The notes beneath the pieces are model-generated. The model made no database searches. It saw only the letters and a list, made by a program, of their open reading frames with translations, and was not told where the DNA came from. The position numbers and the translations under genes were made by a program. This document shows positions 1 through 7,736 of a stretch of 40,559 bases of DNA, in pieces. Source of the stretch: Isosphaeraceae bacterium (lineage in GTDB: Bacteria > Planctomycetota > Planctomycetia > Isosphaerales > Isosphaeraceae); assembly GCA_025356475.1 (NCBI GenBank), contig JANXSX010000094.1, positions 1-40,559 of the forward strand, read 5' to 3'. Position 1 is the stretch's first letter. Every line of letters starts with the position of its first letter.

Positions 1-375
1 TGGTTCGGAGTTCATCTGCGAGGTATTGTCGGGCTGGTTGAGCCGAGCGGGATCAGAGTCGATCCAGGTGGCCCCCGGGAGCCCGTGGCAGAACGGATAC
101 ATCGAATCGTTTCACGGCAAGTTGCGAGACGAGTTCCTGGATCGTGTGGAATTCGAGTCAGTATCTGACGCGCTTGCCAAGGCGCGATGGCATCGTCGGG
201 AGTACAACACAGTCCGGCCGCACAGTTCGCTCGGTTACAAAACGCCGAAGGAGTTCAGTGCTTTATGTGACGGAAAGGAAGCGGAGACGCAACCCTCGAA
301 GATTACAAAATCGCATACGAACAAACGTTGATGTGTCTTCCATTTGGGGTGGACCAGAAATCGGGGAGCATGTCA
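1..375 (+). mobile_element. right end of an IS3-family insertion sequence (truncated by window edge)
   Basis: The window opens inside the transposase gene of an IS3-type element and leaves it at about 375. After the transposase stop codon (329-331) there is a short non-coding tail. The stretch 349-375 read on the minus strand starts TGACATGCTCCCCG, which fits the TGA start usual for IS3-family terminal repeats, so 375 is my proposed element boundary. The left end and any target duplication lie outside the window, so the boundary is inferred. Confidence 0.55.
2..331 (+). CDS. IS3-family transposase (OrfB), C-terminal part
   Basis: This is the C-terminal third of an rve-type DDE integrase that joins IS3 element ends to target DNA. 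The frame is open from base 2 with no start codon needed, beginning GSEF, which in the family directly follows the second catalytic Asp (DNGSEF); that Asp is just outside the window. The block GSPWQNGYIESFHGKLRDEF carries the third catalytic Glu (in YIESF), and the block YNTVRPHSSLGYKTP is the usual end of the integrase fold. The protein ends with a short basic tail. It is 5'-truncated by the window edge, not visibly broken inside. Function by family is certain; whether the copy is intact cannot be told. Confidence 0.9.
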   Translation, partial: GSEFICEVLSGWLSRAGSESIQVAPGSPWQNGYIESFHGKLRDEFLDRVEFESVSDALAKARWHRREYNTVRPHSSLGYKTPKEFSALCDGKEAETQPSKITKSHTNKR

Positions 376-574
376 AGCTCACGTTCGGAGCGGAGACGGG
401 CCAGGCGGTCGTAGAGTCGGACCAACCGGCCGCAGGCGAGGCGAATGGGTGGGGATGGGCCCCGGATCGGGCTGGGCCTTGGGGCGTCCGGTCCAGGTCT
501 CTCTAACATCGTGCTTCCTGCTCGCCTCAACTGAAGGCCCGGCGAGGGACCGCACTCGCCGGGCCCGTCGGCGG

Positions 575-1366
575 TCAGGCGGCGGCGGTAGCCCGGGGGG
601 CTGAGTCGACGTAATCCTGACTGAAGCCTTCGGAATCGGACTTGGCCCGGGCCATGAAATAGATTAGGAGGCCGTAGCCGGCCTTAGCGGTGATATCGGC
701 CATCGTATAGCCGACCTGCAAGGCCACCTGGCCGGTCGGGCTCTTGGTGCCGGTCACGGTGACGATCGCGTAGGCAATCGGGTAGAACGACCATGTCGCC
801 AGAAGGACTACACGGGCCAGACTGACCAGGCTGCGGACGGCCACGGGCTGGGTCTGAAGCGACTTCGTGAGTTGGGTGAACAGAACGGCGAGCAAATAGA
901 GGAAGGGGACCATACTCGCGCCCCAGAAGATCCAGCGGGTTGTGGGGTTGGACGAGATCTCGCCCGGGTAGCCTAGCCCGATCATGAGGACCGCAGCGAT
1001 CACCAGCCTGGCGAGCAAGCTACGCCCCTCAGCCTTCGGTAGGGCCAGGACCGCGATCAGCTCGACCATCAGGAGCGGGACGGTCAGGATCCAGTCAGCG
1101 TAACGGTAGGCGTCGTTAAACGGGGTGGCAGTGGGCTTGAAGAGGTCGCCGCTGAGGGCGTAGGCCAGGTGCCAGCTCTCATAAATCCGCAGGTAGTGAT
1201 ATCCGGCAATCGAGACAACAAGGCCCGAGACCAGCAGCGCCGGTCGATACTTCGGGGCGACTGACGATCGCGACAGGAAGAAGAAGAGCGCCGAGGCGCC
1301 CATCGCCGCGATCGTGAAGGAGAACATGTTCGAGACGGTGCTGAACTGCGCGACGGAAAGGTCCAC
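575..1366 (-). CDS. proton-pumping microbial rhodopsin (proteorhodopsin/xanthorhodopsin-like)
   Basis: Seven-helix retinal protein, predicted light-driven outward H+ pump in the inner membrane. From the chosen GTG start (263 aa) the helix-C block has R88, D91 (proton acceptor), T95 and E102 (proton donor): a DTE motif, as in proteorhodopsins. Leu99 sits at the spectral-tuning site, where Leu predicts green absorption. H57 in helix B matches the His that pairs with the acceptor Asp. Helix G has D224 and K228, the Schiff-base lysine, in ADITAK. The D-E loop reads GYPGE, which resembles xanthorhodopsin/Gloeobacter-type pumps. The GTG at 1366 has AGGAG 8 bases upstream and gives a normal length; the frame stays open to 1450 (291 aa), but that extension is basic and unlike a rhodopsin N-terminus. 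The gene is divergent from blh and crtY, which supply its retinal. Pump activity is inferred from the motifs. Confidence 0.95.
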   Translation of the reverse strand: MDLSVAQFSTVSNMFSFTIAAMGASALFFFLSRSSVAPKYRPALLVSGLVVSIAGYHYLRIYESWHLAYALSGDLFKPTATPFNDAYRYADWILTVPLLMVELIAVLALPKAEGRSLLARLVIAAVLMIGLGYPGEISSNPTTRWIFWGASMVPFLYLLAVLFTQLTKSLQTQPVAVRSLVSLARVVLLATWSFYPIAYAIVTVTGTKSPTGQVALQVGYTMADITAKAGYGLLIYFMARAKSDSEGFSQDYVDSAPRATAAA

Positions 1367-1752
1367 GGTCGGTTCTCCTGCCCCGCCGACATCTCGTCGC
1401 TTCCCCGGCCTAGGCCGGGTCGTTCGCTTGGGCACACTCGCACTCGGCACACGCCGAGATCATAACAACGAGGCACTTGCGAGCGGGGGAGGCTCGACCT
1501 CGGTCCGAAAAGGCCGTCTCTTGGGGTTGAGCGAGAGCCTCTCGGACGCCAAAGCCTCCGGTACGCCGGAAATGTCGGAAGGAATAATTTGTTTTGTAGA
1601 CAAGTCATGCGACAATTCAAGGAAACAGACGGCAAATCCCGCAATCGCCCGCGAATCGGTTGGATCGCGCCCCGACATCTCGACGATTGGCACTGAAAGA
1701 TATATACAGAAAGAAGCTATTTCTTGGGGTTATTACAACGGAAGCCTGCGCG
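1367..1752. other. divergent intergenic region between rhodopsin and blh
   Basis: About 390 bp with no convincing gene. It must hold the promoters for the rhodopsin (minus) and for blh-crtY (plus). At 1594-1603 there is an imperfect palindrome TTGTAGACAA in an AT-richer stretch, a candidate operator. An AT-rich patch GATATATAC lies near 1698-1706. I could not assign -35/-10 boxes with confidence. Confidence 0.5.
1594..1603. promoter_or_regulatory. candidate operator, palindrome TTGT-N2-ACAA
   Basis: TTGTAGACAA has matching half-sites TTGT and ACAA around a 2-base centre. It lies in the control region shared by rhodopsin and blh. A similar TTGT-N-ACAA site is at 5428-5436 upstream of the CarH-like regulator. 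Binding by that regulator is a guess from position and symmetry only. Confidence 0.25.
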
Positions 1753-2799
1753 ATGGATGCCCGAAGGCTCGTAGTACTTGTGACGTTTATCGGGTGGACC
1801 GCCTGTTTGGGATCGATCGCGTTGACGCTCACCATGCCGGTGGTGTCGGGCCTTCCGGCTGTTCAGTGGTCGCCCTGGCTGCTCGGGCTGCTCGTCCTTG
1901 GGATCTCGCACGGGGCGTTCGACCACCGGGTCGGGGTGGAGCTGCGAACGCAATATGGGGACTGCCCGGACGCGTCCGTGGGTGCGGGTTTCTACGCCGC
2001 CTATCTGACGGCGGCGCTGACGGTATTAATGGTCTGGTTCGCTTCGCCGATCGCGGCGTCAGCATGCTTCCTGGCGGTCGCCGCAACCCACTTCGGACAA
2101 GGCGACCTGTACTGGAGCCGGCGATTCGGCCTGTCGGCCTGGTCGGGCTCGGTGGGATATCGGGCCTCGCTCCTGCTGGCCCGCTCGGCGTTGCCGATCG
2201 CATTGCCGCTTTGGGCGTGGCCAAGCGAGTTTTCAGACGCGGCCGACGCGCTGGCAAATCGCCTCTTCGGTCGGGCGAGCTGGTCGGTCCCTCCGCAGAC
2301 GATCGCAGCGGGCCTGATCGCGCTGATGGCGGTCGTCGGTCTCCAGGTGGCCTGGTCTGCGTGGCTCGCGTGGGGTATGGATGGTCCGACGCGTCGTGCA
2401 GCGGCTGTGGACATCGCCGAGACGTTGTTGTTGGTCGCCATGTTCGCGGTCGTCCCGCCTGTCCTGGCCCTGGGGGTCTACTTCAACGCCTGGCACTCAC
2501 TGCGGCACATAGCCCGGTTGCTTCTGATCGCGGCTCCGACCCGTGAGCTGGTCGCCTCGGGCCGATTGCTCGCGGCCTTCTGGGAGTTTCAGAAGCGCTC
2601 GTTGCCGATGACGTGCGGGGCCCTAGCGCTGGCCTCGGGCCTGGGCTTCTTCGTCGGTCGCTCCCGGATGTCGGTCGCTGATCTTGGTGCCCTAGTCCTG
2701 GTTGCGCTCAGCGCCCTAACACTCCCGCACGTCCTAGTGGTCACGTGGATGGACGCCCGGCAGGGCGTCTGGTCGACGGGGCCCAGGCGGACCTTGTGA
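1753..2799 (+). CDS. blh: beta-carotene 15,15'-dioxygenase, Brp/Blh family
   Basis: Membrane enzyme that cleaves beta-carotene with O2 into two retinal molecules, the chromophore of the neighbouring rhodopsin. The 348-aa protein is hydrophobic throughout (many membrane helices) and carries the family's His-rich iron-binding signatures in order: SHGAFDH near residue 54, THFGQGD near 115, FNAWHSLRH near 245, and LPHVLVVTWMD near the C-terminus. The start ATG at 1753 has GGAAG 8 bases upstream; the frame is open from 1660 but the extra residues are not family-like. crtY starts 10 bp after the stop, so the two are almost certainly one transcript. The family assignment is strong; enzyme activity is inferred from family. 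Confidence 0.93.
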   Translation: MDARRLVVLVTFIGWTACLGSIALTLTMPVVSGLPAVQWSPWLLGLLVLGISHGAFDHRVGVELRTQYGDCPDASVGAGFYAAYLTAALTVLMVWFASPIAASACFLAVAATHFGQGDLYWSRRFGLSAWSGSVGYRASLLLARSALPIALPLWAWPSEFSDAADALANRLFGRASWSVPPQTIAAGLIALMAVVGLQVAWSAWLAWGMDGPTRRAAAVDIAETLLLVAMFAVVPPVLALGVYFNAWHSLRHIARLLLIAAPTRELVASGRLLAAFWEFQKRSLPMTCGALALASGLGFFVGRSRMSVADLGALVLVALSALTLPHVLVVTWMDARQGVWSTGPRRTL

Positions 2800-2809
2800 G
2801 GACTCGATC

Positions 2810-4126
2810 ATGTCTCCGACAAAGAGTTCGAGGGCGAGACGCGACGTCGTTCGGCGTAATTCGAGCCGCCGCGAGACGACCTATCCCTGCATAATCCTGG
2901 GGGCAGGGTGCGCCGGGTTGAGCCTGGTGTGGAACCTGCTCGAGCTTGGATTCGACGAACCGATCCTTGTGGTCGACCGTCGCCACCGGTTCGAGAACGA
3001 CCGGACCTGGTGCCTCTGGGACGTCGAGCCGACCCCGTTTTCCGACCTCGCCACGCACTCCTGGACGCGCTGGGTGGTGCATGACGGCCATCACGAGGCG
3101 GTCGCCGCCTGCCCCGAGTACCCGTATTTGCGAATTCGATCAGCCGACGTCTATCGCCGGGTTCTTGCCCGCTTGGCCTCGGCACCCAACGTCACTCTCG
3201 CCCTGGGGTGCCCGATCCTGGGCGTTCGCGAGACGGCCGATCGGGTAGAGGTCGCCACGTCCGGCGGCGAATTCGCCGGCCTCCGCGTATTCGACAGCTC
3301 GCGGCGAGGTCACCAGATCGCGTCGGTCGGCACGGGCCGCCGCCCGGCGTCGTTACTCCAGCACTTCTTCGGTCGAACGATCCGTGTCGACCGCCCGACG
3401 TTCGACCCGTCGACCCCGTCGCTGATGGACTTCCGGGCGTCGCAGGCCGACGGCCCCCACTTCGTCTATCTGCTGCCTCTTTCGGAGACCGAGGCGTTGG
3501 TCGAAAACACCTACCTCTTCCCGTTCACCCCCTCTGCCGATCGGCACCGGCGTGAGATCGCTGAGTACCTCTGCATGCGCTACGGGCTGCACCCGGGGAG
3601 CTGCGAGGTGCTGGAGGAGGAGTCGGGGGCGATCACGATGACCACGGCCTCGATCCCGGACGCGACGGGCTCGCGGGTCACGCCGATCGGCCTGGCCGGT
3701 GGTGCGGCGCGTCCTTCGAGCGGCTACGCGTTCCTGCGAATCCAGAGACAGGCCCGGGCCCTGGCTCTGCGGGTCGCGGCCGGGGACGATTCAGGTGAGG
3801 GGGGAGCCCTCCGCCCGCTCGGGTCACGCAAGTATCATTTCTTCGACGCCGTGTTCCTCCGAGCCCTGGCCGATCGACCCGATCTGGCCCCTCGAATCTT
3901 CGCCCAGATGTTCGAGCGGGCCGAGCCCGCCGCCGTGGTCCGGTTCCTGGGCGAGCGGAGTACGCTGCTCGACGACCTGCGGATCGTGGCGGCCCTCCCT
4001 AAGTGGCCGTTCCTCACGGCGGCCGTCCGCTCGGCCCCGGATTGGCTACCTCCGCCGCTCGGACAGCACCCGAGCGGTGGCGGCCCGATCCCACCCGCCC
4101 GCAGGTCGACCCTTGGCGAGGCCTGA
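2810..4126 (+). CDS. crtY: lycopene beta-cyclase, CrtY type
   Basis: Flavoprotein that converts lycopene to beta-carotene, the substrate of Blh. The 438-aa chain starts with a basic segment and then a Rossmann dinucleotide-binding motif, ILGAGCAGLSLVWNLLE (about residues 28-44), followed by the acidic strand end VVDRR. The block NDRTWCLWD (near residue 64) is the CrtY-type cyclase signature. A second conserved block FVYLLPLSETEALVENTYL lies near residue 223. The start ATG at 2810 follows GAGG by 8 bases. Gap to blh is 10 bp, so crtY is the second gene of the retinal operon. The upstream carotenoid genes (crtE, crtB, crtI) are not in this window, so the cell must encode them elsewhere. Confidence 0.92.
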   Translation: MSPTKSSRARRDVVRRNSSRRETTYPCIILGAGCAGLSLVWNLLELGFDEPILVVDRRHRFENDRTWCLWDVEPTPFSDLATHSWTRWVVHDGHHEAVAACPEYPYLRIRSADVYRRVLARLASAPNVTLALGCPILGVRETADRVEVATSGGEFAGLRVFDSSRRGHQIASVGTGRRPASLLQHFFGRTIRVDRPTFDPSTPSLMDFRASQADGPHFVYLLPLSETEALVENTYLFPFTPSADRHRREIAEYLCMRYGLHPGSCEVLEEESGAITMTTASIPDATGSRVTPIGLAGGAARPSSGYAFLRIQRQARALALRVAAGDDSGEGGALRPLGSRKYHFFDAVFLRALADRPDLAPRIFAQMFERAEPAAVVRFLGERSTLLDDLRIVAALPKWPFLTAAVRSAPDWLPPPLGQHPSGGGPIPPARRSTLGEA

Positions 4127-4208
4127 CCGGCTGAGGTCGCGAAGTGCGGCGTACTATGACTGGGTCCGCCCATGCGAAGGCCGAGCGATCCGGCGCGAGG
4201 TTTGTTAC

Positions 4209-4239
4209 CCTTGCGAGCAAGAAAACTGCAAGGATTTTT
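4209..4239 (+). terminator. probable terminator of blh-crtY
   Basis: CCTTGC (4209-4214) pairs with GCAAGG (4228-4233) and is followed by ATTTTT. It lies 83 bp after the crtY stop, in the convergent gap before the CarH-like gene. The 6-bp stem is short, so confidence is moderate. Confidence 0.45.
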
Positions 4240-4396
4240 CCTAGCGCTCGGCAGTTGGTGCGCGTGTTCGGATTCGTCCGGGGTTGCTTAAGGCCTCTAA
4301 GACAACCCAAACTACAAGTTCAGGGCGTAGATTGCCTTTTCAAACAGCGATCTTTACCCAAATTCGCGCACCATCTGCCGAACGCTAGAGGGTCTT

Positions 4397-5341
4397 TTAC
4401 CGCACCAGATCCTCAGCGGGTGCCCGGCGGCTCCGCGATTCCATCTCGGCCTGAAACGCGATGATCGAATCGGCGATCGGTCCGAAGAGGGGGATCAAAC
4501 CATGCTTGCGCGCCAAACCTTGATAATTCAAGATGCTTCGACCACCCACGAAGACCGGTACGTCACGAATGAGTGAGAGTTCTTTGAACCGCTTGTTGAT
4601 ATTACGGGAAAGGACGAATGAGAGCCCGATCGCGTCCGGCTTCCAGGCGAGAGCGGCCTTCTGATATTCGGACACAGGAAGATCCACGCCGAGATCTAGC
4701 GCCCGCCAACCGGCGAGTTCGACCAGGACGCCGAACATCAACGCTCCCCCCTGGTGACGGTCACCTTGCACGGTCCCCACCAAAACGATCCGCTTCGGGT
4801 TGGGATTGGCTCTCTGCGCCGTTTCGAGCATGTGGTCGAGCTTCCTCCGCAGGAAGCCGGTTACGGTCCTCTCCTGGTAGATCGAGCAGTCGCGGCGGTA
4901 CCAGCGGTCACCGATATCCGTCATTGCTGGGTTGATTACAGTCGTGATCAAGTCGAGCTGGCTCATTTGTTTGGCCAGCTTATCATAGATCTGGTCGGCA
5001 CCTTCGAGATCCGCGCTGGCGAGGCGATCGACCAGGATCTCGAACATCGCCCGTTCCGCACCCTCAAAGCGGGGTTCGGATTGGACGGCATCGAGTACGA
5101 GTTGACCGGACCGAACCGACTCGATCAGGTTGCCGATCGGCTCGCCACCCCGTGCCAAATCCGCGACCTTGCGGATGACGTGAACCTGATCGGCAGAAAA
5201 GCGGCGGTGTCCGGAAGGGGATCGGGCCGGCACGGGAAACCCATAACGGCGTTCCCAAACTCGCAACGCGTGGCAACTGACCCCCGTGAGCTTGCTGACC
5301 GCCGCAATGGAATAAGAAGCGTCACACGCAATTTTGCTCAT
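4397..5341 (-). CDS. MerR-type regulator with cobalamin-binding domain (CarH/LitR-like)
   Basis: Predicted DNA-binding repressor that senses adenosylcobalamin and, in the family, light; known homologues control carotenoid genes. Residues about 10-76 are a MerR winged helix (SKLTGVSCHALRVWERRYG, then SGHRRFS). Residues about 95-175 form the helical cap, with W147 and E157 spaced as the conserved Trp and Glu that contact the adenosyl group in CarH. Residues about 184-300 are a Rossmann cobalamin-binding domain with GDRHQGG (D194, H196, G199: DxHxxG, base-on His ligand). Odd: the residue after the Trp is Tyr148 and the one after E157 is Arg158, where Thermus CarH has His132 and His142. The gene is convergent with crtY and faces the rhodopsin cassette, so that cassette is its obvious target. 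The start ATG has GGAGA 10 bases upstream. Confidence 0.9.
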   Translation of the reverse strand: MSKIACDASYSIAAVSKLTGVSCHALRVWERRYGFPVPARSPSGHRRFSADQVHVIRKVADLARGGEPIGNLIESVRSGQLVLDAVQSEPRFEGAERAMFEILVDRLASADLEGADQIYDKLAKQMSQLDLITTVINPAMTDIGDRWYRRDCSIYQERTVTGFLRRKLDHMLETAQRANPNPKRIVLVGTVQGDRHQGGALMFGVLVELAGWRALDLGVDLPVSEYQKAALAWKPDAIGLSFVLSRNINKRFKELSLIRDVPVFVGGRSILNYQGLARKHGLIPLFGPIADSIIAFQAEMESRSRRAPAEDLVR

Positions 5342-5427
5342 GACGCGACCGTCTCCAGGCTCGGCGATTTACGGGATCCGACTTGTGATCGGAGGGACGG
5401 AAGAGAGCGGCGTACCCTCGCAATTAT

Positions 5428-5436
5428 TGTCACAAA
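5428..5436. promoter_or_regulatory. candidate operator, palindrome TTGT-N-ACAA upstream of the CarH-like gene
   Basis: TTGTCACAA is a 9-base palindrome 87 bp upstream of the regulator start codon. It resembles the palindrome at 1594-1603 in the rhodopsin/blh control region. Autoregulation is plausible but not shown. Confidence 0.25.
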
Positions 5437-5492
5437 ACCCCGCGTATGCCAGAGAGTAGGGACTCAATAACAAGAGGATTGAAGAGTCCGAT

Positions 5493-5512
5493 CCTTCCCC
5501 TTCGGGAGAAGG
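5493..5512. terminator. stem-loop after the helicase gene
   Basis: CCTTCCCC (5493-5500) and GGAGAAGG (5505-5512) pair with one mismatch around a TTCG loop. It lies 27 bp downstream of the sngC stop on the minus strand. There is no long T run, so it may be a weak terminator or a transcript-end stabiliser. Confidence 0.35.
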
Positions 5513-5538
5513 GTGGAACACAACACAGGTTCTTAATC

Positions 5539-7731
5539 CTAAACGAACCCTATGATCACTTCTTGAGCCCCCTTCAAATCAAGGGCCCTTGAAGCGGTAA
5601 CCTTGGTTTGCAACGCGAGCGACAAGAACGGTTCATACTTCTCAGCATCCGTTCCGACAAGGTCGCTGGCGATCGCCTCAGGTGTGGGAAGATTCCCCGC
5701 CAACTCGCGATAACCGGCAACTACCTGCTTTTCTGTACACTTCTCGAATCGAAGGGCCGGGCCGTCGATGGCGACATGGAACCGGCTACCCATCTTACCC
5801 AGGGCCATGAGAGTCATATGCGTGCGCGATCCTGCCCAGGGGAACCAGAGCAGACTCGACCCATCGTTGACGAAACCGCTCCTGCCCAGACCTGCTGCGG
5901 TGGCTGAGCTACGCGCTGTAGTCAACATCCGCTGGGCGGTTTCATCGAGATAGACCGGCATATCTTTGCGTATGAGTAAGCTTTGCATCATCTTGTGAAC
6001 GATTTTATGGATATCCCCACTGACCCCCGGTTGAAACTGCGGGGACCGTCCCCCAGGGGAGGGTTCGACCTCGATCGACTTCCGTTCGGAATCGACTTGT
6101 AAGATCTTCCACCGCTTGCCCGCAAGGATCAGGTACCCTTCGAGCTTCATCCATCCATCAACGGCCACTTGACCAATGGAGCGCCCTGCGCAGCTTACGC
6201 GGTAATCCTCTGGCACCTGAAACGAGACATAGAATTGATGGCTCCGAACAATTTTCTCCCCCTTGATCCCCAGGATCAACAACCCTTCATATGATTGCTC
6301 GATCAGGTCGGCAGCACCAAGGTCGCGTAACACTTGCACAAATATGGACTTGCCCACATGAGGGAATCCACCCGACTCGACCAATGCTGCATAAGCTTCG
6401 GCGGCTGCGACTCCACTCCGTTCAGCGATCAGGCTGAGTATCTGCTGCACGAGTGTGGACAGGTGAAGTTGACTCAGGTCGGGAGGCTCGATTTGCTTGG
6501 GCTTCGCCAGCATCAACTCGACGGTTGCAACCCCTCGCAGGAAACCTGGGAAGATCTGATTGACAAGTGTCGATTCTTTCGATGGACTAAACTCTTCCAG
6601 GAACATCCGCAGGATCGACGGTGCCCCCGACTTGCGACCACTCCGGCCTACTCGTTGAACCAATGAGTTTACGGAGAATGGCGCATCGATCTGACCAACC
6701 ATTTCTACCTCGCCCACATCAATGCCCATCTCCAGAGTGCTGGAGCAGAATGTGGCAGTCGGACGGTTCGACTTCAAGTCCTGCTCGGTATCCTCACGCT
6801 CGGCACGCGAAAGCGAGCCGTGATGGATTCGGAAGTTGTTCGCCTTGTGCAGCCGCTCCGACTCTCGTCGAGCGTAGTCGGCACAAAGCTCCAACGTCAC
6901 CTTACGATTCCCAAAGATCAGGGCGGTCTTGCCATCAAAACGCGTATAGACTTCTGATTCTAAACTTGTGTCCATATCCTCGTCAGTGGGCTTGCTGGGC
7001 TTGGTCAAGAACCCATGAACCCGGATCTTGAGTTCGCGCTCGTCACCCGAACCTTGGATGAGGCAGACCTGGCGGTCTGTCCGGGCTTTGAGCCACTGAC
7101 AGGCCAGATCCATATCCCCCAAGGTGGCCGAGAGGCCGACTCTGCGGGGCCTCCCTCCCGCGATTTTCGTGATCCTCGCCATCAAGCTGTGCAGATGCGC
7201 TCCACGCTCGCTGCCGAAGAAGGCGTGCATCTCATCGACGATGATGAACTTCAAATCACCAAACAGATGAGCAAGCTTTCTGGGATGGTTGACGAACAGT
7301 GACTCGATCGATTCAGGAGTGATCAGGAGCACTCCCGAAGGCTTGTCCAACAGAGCGGACTTGGCACCGGAACCGACATCTCCATGCCAGCGATAGACTG
7401 GGATCTCAAGCAGTTCACAGAGGTTCTCGACCCTCCGAAACTGATCGTTAATCAGCGCTTTGAGCGGGCAAATGTACAGGGCTTGGACGCCGGGATCGAA
7501 CGACCCGGCCAGGGTTGAGAGTATCGGCAGGAACGCTGCTTCGGTCTTGCCCCCGGCGGTCGCTGCCGAGACCACGACGTCGCCCCCACCGTCGAGAATC
7601 GTCTGGATCGCATCGATCTGGATCGGTTTCAGGCTCTTCCAGCCCATCTTGTGCAGGGTCTCGCGCACCTTCAGGTGGAGCCGATCAAAAGCTTGTGCCG
7701 ACCCTTCGTTTGTCCGAATATGATCACTCAT
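5539..7731 (-). CDS. sngC: Shango defence helicase SngC (Lhr/BrxHI-like superfamily 2)
   Basis: ATP-dependent superfamily-2 helicase, predicted to unwind or move along nucleic acid as the effector of an anti-phage system. The 730-aa chain has the Q-like region KPIQIDAIQ (near 35), Walker A ATAGGKT (57-63), motif II DEMH (166-169), motif III SAT (201-203), a TLEMGIDV block (about 332-339) and motif VI QRVGRSGR (359-366). The remaining ~350 residues are a C-terminal extension without motifs I recognise. The nearest families are Lhr-like and the BrxHI helicase of type 2 BREX. It is the last of three tightly packed genes; the start ATG lies 5 bp after the sngB stop. The combination with a TerB protein and a BrxD-like ATPase identifies Shango; the helicase alone would not. 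Confidence 0.85.
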   Translation of the reverse strand: MSDHIRTNEGSAQAFDRLHLKVRETLHKMGWKSLKPIQIDAIQTILDGGGDVVVSAATAGGKTEAAFLPILSTLAGSFDPGVQALYICPLKALINDQFRRVENLCELLEIPVYRWHGDVGSGAKSALLDKPSGVLLITPESIESLFVNHPRKLAHLFGDLKFIIVDEMHAFFGSERGAHLHSLMARITKIAGGRPRRVGLSATLGDMDLACQWLKARTDRQVCLIQGSGDERELKIRVHGFLTKPSKPTDEDMDTSLESEVYTRFDGKTALIFGNRKVTLELCADYARRESERLHKANNFRIHHGSLSRAEREDTEQDLKSNRPTATFCSSTLEMGIDVGEVEMVGQIDAPFSVNSLVQRVGRSGRKSGAPSILRMFLEEFSPSKESTLVNQIFPGFLRGVATVELMLAKPKQIEPPDLSQLHLSTLVQQILSLIAERSGVAAAEAYAALVESGGFPHVGKSIFVQVLRDLGAADLIEQSYEGLLILGIKGEKIVRSHQFYVSFQVPEDYRVSCAGRSIGQVAVDGWMKLEGYLILAGKRWKILQVDSERKSIEVEPSPGGRSPQFQPGVSGDIHKIVHKMMQSLLIRKDMPVYLDETAQRMLTTARSSATAAGLGRSGFVNDGSSLLWFPWAGSRTHMTLMALGKMGSRFHVAIDGPALRFEKCTEKQVVAGYRELAGNLPTPEAIASDLVGTDAEKYEPFLSLALQTKVTASRALDLKGAQEVIIGFV

Positions 7732-7736
7732 GAGTA

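Noticed and set aside
1314-2546. 410-codon open frame overlapping rhodopsin and blh
   Set aside because: It crosses the divergent promoter region and is out of frame with the well-supported blh; the product is low-complexity Gly/Arg-rich.
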